From positions 1 through 7,199 of the forward strand of contig CAZOLJ010000137.1 in the NCBI GenBank assembly GCA_964580575.1: DNA of 7,199 nucleotides. Reading direction: 5' to 3'. Source of the stretch: CAVPDE01 sp964580575. GTDB lineage: Bacteria > Desulfobacterota > DSM-4660 > Desulfatiglandales > HGW-15. Every line of letters starts with the position of its first letter. Position 1 is the stretch's first letter. Both the position numbers and the translations under genes were made by a program. Under the pieces are notes generated by a model. That model had not been told where the DNA came from, did no database searches, and saw only the letters and a program-made list of their open reading frames with translations. Positions 4,376 to 7,199 of this stretch are shown piece after piece.

Positions 4376-4383
4376 AATGTAAA
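4355..4383 (-). promoter_or_regulatory. Sigma-70-type promoter of the ATPase gene
   Basis: On the minus strand TTTACA (4383-4378, five of six matches to TTGACA) is followed after exactly 17 bases by TATTGT (4360-4355, four of six matches to TATAAT). The predicted start is near 4348, inside the palindrome, so a transcript from this promoter would lack the 5' arm and could not form the long hairpin. A message reading through from the regulator gene would contain both arms. Confidence 0.55.
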
Positions 4384-4481
4384 GGAGTTTTGGAGAAGAT
4401 GCGAAAGATCACAGATCGTTTCGGGACGTGGGATGCATGTCAGTGCTTTGAAGGCCTGGGAGGGGCTGAAGTTGCTTGTCT
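4384..4481 (-). other. Spacer between the sigma-54 regulator and the ATPase promoter
   Basis: These 98 bases follow the regulator's TAA. I see no coding frame, no stem-loop with a T-run, and no repeat. Absence of a terminator means read-through from the regulator operon into the ATPase palindrome is possible. Confidence 0.5.
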
Positions 4482-5927
4482 TTACCATGCGGCTTTCAGA
4501 TTGTATCTCCTTATCTTTCTCCACAGGGTCGTGCGGCTCATTCCGAGAACTTTGGCCGCTTCAGGCCGGTTGTGGGGATGGCGATCGAGGATTGCTTGTA
4601 TTTTCTGAGCTTCTTCAATCTCCGTCCCTGAGAGCAATCGGCTTTCTTTCTTAAAGGATTCAAGCAGATCCCTGGAGAGGTGCTCCAGGCCGATGGTGGA
4701 GCCCTTGCAGGAGATGAAACTGTATTCAATGATGTTTTCCAGCTCCCGGATATTTCCGGGGAAAGGGTAGTCCATGAGAAAGGAAAGAACTTCCGAAGAG
4801 ACGCCCTCGATCTTTTTGCCCTTTATAAAATTCAATTTATGAACAAAGTGATCGAGCAGCAAGGGGATATCCTCTTTTCTTTCTTTGAGCGGAGGGAGGC
4901 TGATTTTGGCGACGTTGAGCCGGTAGTAAAGATCCTCCCTGAACTTCCCCTCACGTACCAGATCCCTTAGATCGTGGTTGGTGGCTGTGACCAGCCTGAA
5001 ATCCGCTATGATGGTTTTGGTATCCCCGAGGGGTGTGAACTCTCCGTCCTCCAGGACCCGCAAGAGATCGGCCTGGAAGGCCAAGGAGGTGCTTGCGATT
5101 TCATCAAGGAACAAGGTCCCTTTATTCGCCATCAAAATTCGTCCGGCCTTGTTCCGCACGGCTCCTGTAAACGCTCCCTTTGCATAGCCGAAGAGTTCCG
5201 ACTCAAGAAGCGTCTCAGGCAGGGCCGCACAGTTGACTGCGACAAAGGGTCCCGTCTTCCGGGGACTTAACTGGTGGATTGCTCGGGCGATGAGTTCCTT
5301 GCCCGAACCTGTCGGACCTTCAATGAGCACAGAGCTTTCACTTTCCGCAATATCGGGCAGAAAAGAGAGAATCTCCTTCATCCGGGGATGCCTTCCAATA
5401 ATATCTTCATCTGTGTAATTCCGGGCCAATTGTCTTTTCAATCTTTCAAGCTCTGAAAGATCACGAAAAGTCTCCACGCCCCCGATGAGTTCGTTGTTCT
5501 CGTTTTTCAGAACAGAAGTGCTGATGCTGATAGGCTTCTGGATTCCTGACTTGCTGATCATCTGAGCTTCAACATTCACCAGAGGTTTGCCGGTGGAAAG
5601 AGTTTCTTCCAAAGCGCAGTTCTTCTCGCAAATGTCGGCACGAAAAACATCGAAACAGTAATGCCCTATGGCCTCCTCGCTCTTAAACCCCGTGATGCTT
5701 TCCGCCGCTCGGTTAAATGAAGTGATCCTCTTGTTGAGGTCGATGGTGAAAACGCCGTCGCTGATGCTCTCCAGGATGGTGCAGCAGGGTGACTTGAGAG
5801 TCGAGGTGATGCGGCAGAAGAGGGATTGTTTTTCTTTGGGTGGCCTTCTCTTGCCTGGTTTTGTGTGACGGCGATTTTCCTGCTGAAGCGGCTTCATGAG
5901 GTTTTCAATCCTTTCTCCCTGGACCAT
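4482..5927 (-). CDS. Sigma-54-dependent transcriptional activator, PAS-AAA+-Fis HTH
   Basis: The 481-residue protein has a basic leader (about 1-45), a PAS domain (about 48-155; ILESISDGVFTIDLNKRITSF and YCFDVFRADICEKNC), a short coiled linker, the sigma-54 interaction AAA+ domain (about 175-400) and a Fis-type helix-turn-helix (about 454-475; NRPEAAKVLGMSRTTLWRKI). In the AAA+ part, Walker A is GPTGSGKE (204-211), the sigma-54-contacting loop is an intact GAFTGA (251-256), Walker B is LFLDE (272-276), and REDLYYRLNV (330-339) carries the arginine-finger region. There is no receiver domain, so the signal is probably sensed directly by the PAS domain. C91, C100 and C104, with C48-C49 at its edge, suggest redox, metal or sulfur sensing. 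The start is ATG 5927 with GAGG six bases upstream; ATG at codon 11 is an alternative. It is last in its operon, 22 bases after the 51-residue gene. The sigma-54 promoter at 2917-2931 is a natural target. Confidence 0.93.
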   Translation of the reverse strand: MVQGERIENLMKPLQQENRRHTKPGKRRPPKEKQSLFCRITSTLKSPCCTILESISDGVFTIDLNKRITSFNRAAESITGFKSEEAIGHYCFDVFRADICEKNCALEETLSTGKPLVNVEAQMISKSGIQKPISISTSVLKNENNELIGGVETFRDLSELERLKRQLARNYTDEDIIGRHPRMKEILSFLPDIAESESSVLIEGPTGSGKELIARAIHQLSPRKTGPFVAVNCAALPETLLESELFGYAKGAFTGAVRNKAGRILMANKGTLFLDEIASTSLAFQADLLRVLEDGEFTPLGDTKTIIADFRLVTATNHDLRDLVREGKFREDLYYRLNVAKISLPPLKERKEDIPLLLDHFVHKLNFIKGKKIEGVSSEVLSFLMDYPFPGNIRELENIIEYSFISCKGSTIGLEHLSRDLLESFKKESRLLSGTEIEEAQKIQAILDRHPHNRPEAAKVLGMSRTTLWRKIRRYNLKAAW

Positions 5928-5949
5928 AACTGGCCTCGAAGACCGGCAC

Positions 5950-6105
5950 TCAATGCGGTTGCAGTGATTCTTTCACTCGTTTGGCCAGGACCTCTTTCAC
6001 AAACTCCAGGGCCTGCACTGAATCGTCGTCCATGTCGATGCTCAAAATCTTCTCAACGTCCGGAACGCCCAACTCGATAAGTACTTTTCTTAGATTCAAA
6101 GACAT
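5950..6105 (-). CDS. Conserved-looking 51-residue protein of unknown function
   Basis: The protein begins MSLNLRKVLIELGVPDVEKI and continues with the acidic turn DMDDDSVQALEFVKEVLAKRVKESL. ATG 6105 is chosen because AGGAG lies seven bases upstream; a longer frame from 6162 would run back into the rhodanese gene without a good binding site. That AGGAG overlaps the rhodanese stop codon region (TAGGAG), so the two genes are probably translationally coupled. The predicted structure is two or three short helices, the last amphipathic and basic, with no cysteines, signal or membrane segment. I do not recognise the family. Its place between an exported rhodanese and a sigma-54 regulator with a Cys-bearing PAS suggests a small partner of one of them, which is inference. 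Confidence 0.75.
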   Translation of the reverse strand: MSLNLRKVLIELGVPDVEKILSIDMDDDSVQALEFVKEVLAKRVKESLQPH

Positions 6106-6115
6106 GGTGCGGCTC

Positions 6116-6553
6116 CTATTGGATGAATTCCCGGGCCCTGTCCCCTCGCAGATACTCTGCAAGTCCCAGAAGACCGTCCACCAGGTATTTGGCGTTAAAC
6201 CCCTTTGTCTTCAAATAGACCATGGCAAGTGCGGCGCGGTCTTTGAGCGGGCAGGCCGTTACGATAATTTTGTCCTTCTTCAATTCTCCCAATCGCGCAG
6301 GCAGCTCATTCAAGGGGATGTTGACTCCAAATCCCATACGCCAGGCCTCATATTCTTCCTTGAAACGTATGTCGATGAGTTGCGCTTTTCCCTCCTTGAT
6401 GAATTTGATCAGAGTCCTACTGTCGATTTTCATGGCGTTTCGTTCTTGATAGTCAAATTTTGAAAGGTATGCTTCCAGACTGACTTCCTGTGCGTAGCTG
6501 CTGGAGGAAAAAATCAAAAGAGCCAACAGGGGTACAAAAAAGATCCTTTTCAT
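6116..6553 (-). CDS. Exported rhodanese-like sulfurtransferase
   Basis: The 145-residue protein starts with a Sec signal peptide: K2, R3, a hydrophobic core FFVPLLALLIF and a cleavage site after SYA (about residue 21). A single rhodanese domain follows: IDSRTLIKFIKEG (43-55), the AQLIDIRFKEEYEAWRM box (57-73) with the D61-R63 pair, IPLNELPARLGEL (79-91), and the active-site loop C101-PLKD-R106 after strand IIVTA. The CxxxxR loop has the six-residue length of sulfurtransferases, although it lacks the common CRxGxR glycine. It would carry a persulfide on C101 in the periplasm. The start is ATG 6553 with AAAGGA seven bases upstream. It follows the universal stress gene by 33 bases and precedes the 51-residue gene by 10. 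Together with the regulator's Cys-bearing PAS, it suggests this operon responds to reduced sulfur or thiol stress. Confidence 0.92.
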   Translation of the reverse strand: MKRIFFVPLLALLIFSSSSYAQEVSLEAYLSKFDYQERNAMKIDSRTLIKFIKEGKAQLIDIRFKEEYEAWRMGFGVNIPLNELPARLGELKKDKIIVTACPLKDRAALAMVYLKTKGFNAKYLVDGLLGLAEYLRGDRAREFIQ

Positions 6554-6586
6554 GCTTGAGTCCTTTCTTGGTTAAAAATTCATTCA

Positions 6587-7129
6587 TCAAACGGCGCCCC
6601 CGGCGTCACCACCGGTAGAAGCCTGCGCACTTGAGGTGGCAAGAGGTACTATCAGCACCGGTTTCTGCGATCGTCTCAATACACGGTGGGAGGTGCTGCC
6701 CAGCAGAGCTTCTTTGAGTAGCCCATGACCGCGGGATCCCATGATCACCATCTCGCAGGGTCTCTTCTCAAGGTGATACAAAATCCTTTCGACGGCGTGG
6801 CCGGTTTCTACAAGGATCTCATCCGCGACAAAGGGGCACTCGGGAATGTTGCTCGACACTTCGGCACATACCGCCTGGATCCGATCCCGAATGCTTTGAA
6901 GGATCTCATCCCGGTTGCTTCTTTGCATTTCCTCCCAACGATCCCGACCATGGAAGGCTTGCATGATCATCAAGACATTGGGCGCCAGATCTTCGAGCAC
7001 GTAGAGAATGGTTATTTTCGCCCCATAGCAACTCGCTATTCGGACGGCGTGCCCAAAGGCGTAATTGGCATTTTCCGAGAGATCCGTAGGATAAAGTATT
7101 CTATTCACCCTCTGGGAATCGGGATTCAT
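6587..7129 (-). CDS. Universal stress protein (UspA family), ATP-binding type
   Basis: The 180-residue single-domain protein has the USP fold: RILYPTDLSENANYAFGHAV (10-29) with the P14-T15-D16 strand end, ITILYVLE (39-46), and VIMGSRGHGLLKEALLGSTS (128-147). The last stretch carries the complete nucleotide motif G131-x2-G134-x9-G144-S/T, so it should bind ATP (UspFG/MJ0577 type). It ends in PVLIVP, as usual, then a flexible Ser/Ala/Gly-rich tail (SSAQASTGGDAGGAV). The insertion around 50-75 (QAFHGRDRWEEMQRSNRD) is normal for longer members. The start is ATG 7129, with GGAGG five bases upstream. Family members support survival under starvation or oxidant stress, with partners mostly unknown. 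It is the first complete gene of the right operon. Confidence 0.93.
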   Translation of the reverse strand: MNPDSQRVNRILYPTDLSENANYAFGHAVRIASCYGAKITILYVLEDLAPNVLMIMQAFHGRDRWEEMQRSNRDEILQSIRDRIQAVCAEVSSNIPECPFVADEILVETGHAVERILYHLEKRPCEMVIMGSRGHGLLKEALLGSTSHRVLRRSQKPVLIVPLATSSAQASTGGDAGGAV

Positions 7130-7199
7130 TTAAACCTCCATTTTTCGCGAACTACTTTGCGGCAGATGCCGCTTTCGGTTGCTGCCGGCTCGATCCTTA
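7130..7199 (-). other. Leader of the universal stress gene at the right edge, with a short palindrome
   Basis: The minus strand contains GGAGG for the stress protein and a perfect dyad GCGGCA-TC-TGCCGC (7172-7159). No sigma-70 or sigma-54 promoter is evident in these 70 bases. One frame stays open from the edge to a TGA at 7128-7126 that overlaps the ATG of the stress gene (ATGA); it could be the last 23 residues of an upstream gene, but this is too short to judge. Confidence 0.3.

Noticed and set aside
4360..4654. Plus-strand frames starting in the palindrome
   Set aside because: They run antisense into the 3' end of the sigma-54 regulator, have no domain resemblance and their starts coincide with the palindrome arm.
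1..7199. CRISPR array, insertion sequence, rRNA or tRNA genes
   Set aside because: No regularly spaced direct repeats, transposase-like frame, terminal inverted repeats with target duplication, or structured RNA gene could be found by eye.

Overview
The window is a compact bacterial region in which every gene I can support lies on the minus strand, so transcription runs from high to low coordinates. Gene content points to an anaerobic, sulfur-metabolising bacterium, most likely of the Desulfobacterota. The signs are a selenocysteine-decoded gene, a sigma-54 activator with a Cys-bearing PAS domain, a NifX/NifB-type cofactor protein, a TauE/SafE permease and an ArsR repressor. The lineage is inferred from gene content; no rRNA or other phylogenetic marker is present.

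Right block (7129 down to 4482): a UspA-type universal stress protein, an exported rhodanese, an unrecognised 51-residue protein translationally coupled to the rhodanese, and a PAS/AAA+/Fis-type sigma-54-dependent regulator. Gaps of 33, 10 and 22 bases suggest one operon whose promoter lies at or beyond the right edge.

Middle block (4383 to 3171): a free-standing archaeal-type (PF01637-like) AAA ATPase with a winged-helix tail. A near-perfect 46-base palindrome sits directly before it, overlapping a sigma-70-type promoter and the ribosome binding site.

Control region (3170 to 2854): it holds a clear -24/-12 sigma-54 promoter (TGGCAC-N5-TTGC), a 17-base palindrome about 120 bases upstream of the predicted start that could be the activator's enhancer site, and CTATG-N7-TATAG repeats that could be ArsR operators. 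One of those repeats overlaps the -12 element and the predicted start.

Left operon (2853 down to 1): NifX/NafY-family protein, ArsR repressor, TauE/SafE permease, a SelW-like selenoprotein (in-frame UGA in CxxU followed by a bacterial SECIS with a GGUCU apical loop), a MauE/DoxX membrane protein, the wreck of a thioredoxin_3-type gene with two in-frame stops, and the start of a His-rich, probably cation-diffusion-type transporter. The working model is a membrane-associated thiol/selenol redox and export module for a sulfur, selenium or metalloid species. It would be repressed by ArsR and driven by sigma-54, possibly through the regulator encoded 1.6 kb upstream. The selenoprotein is the most easily missed gene: ordinary ORF calling leaves only an 82-codon remnant without the active site.
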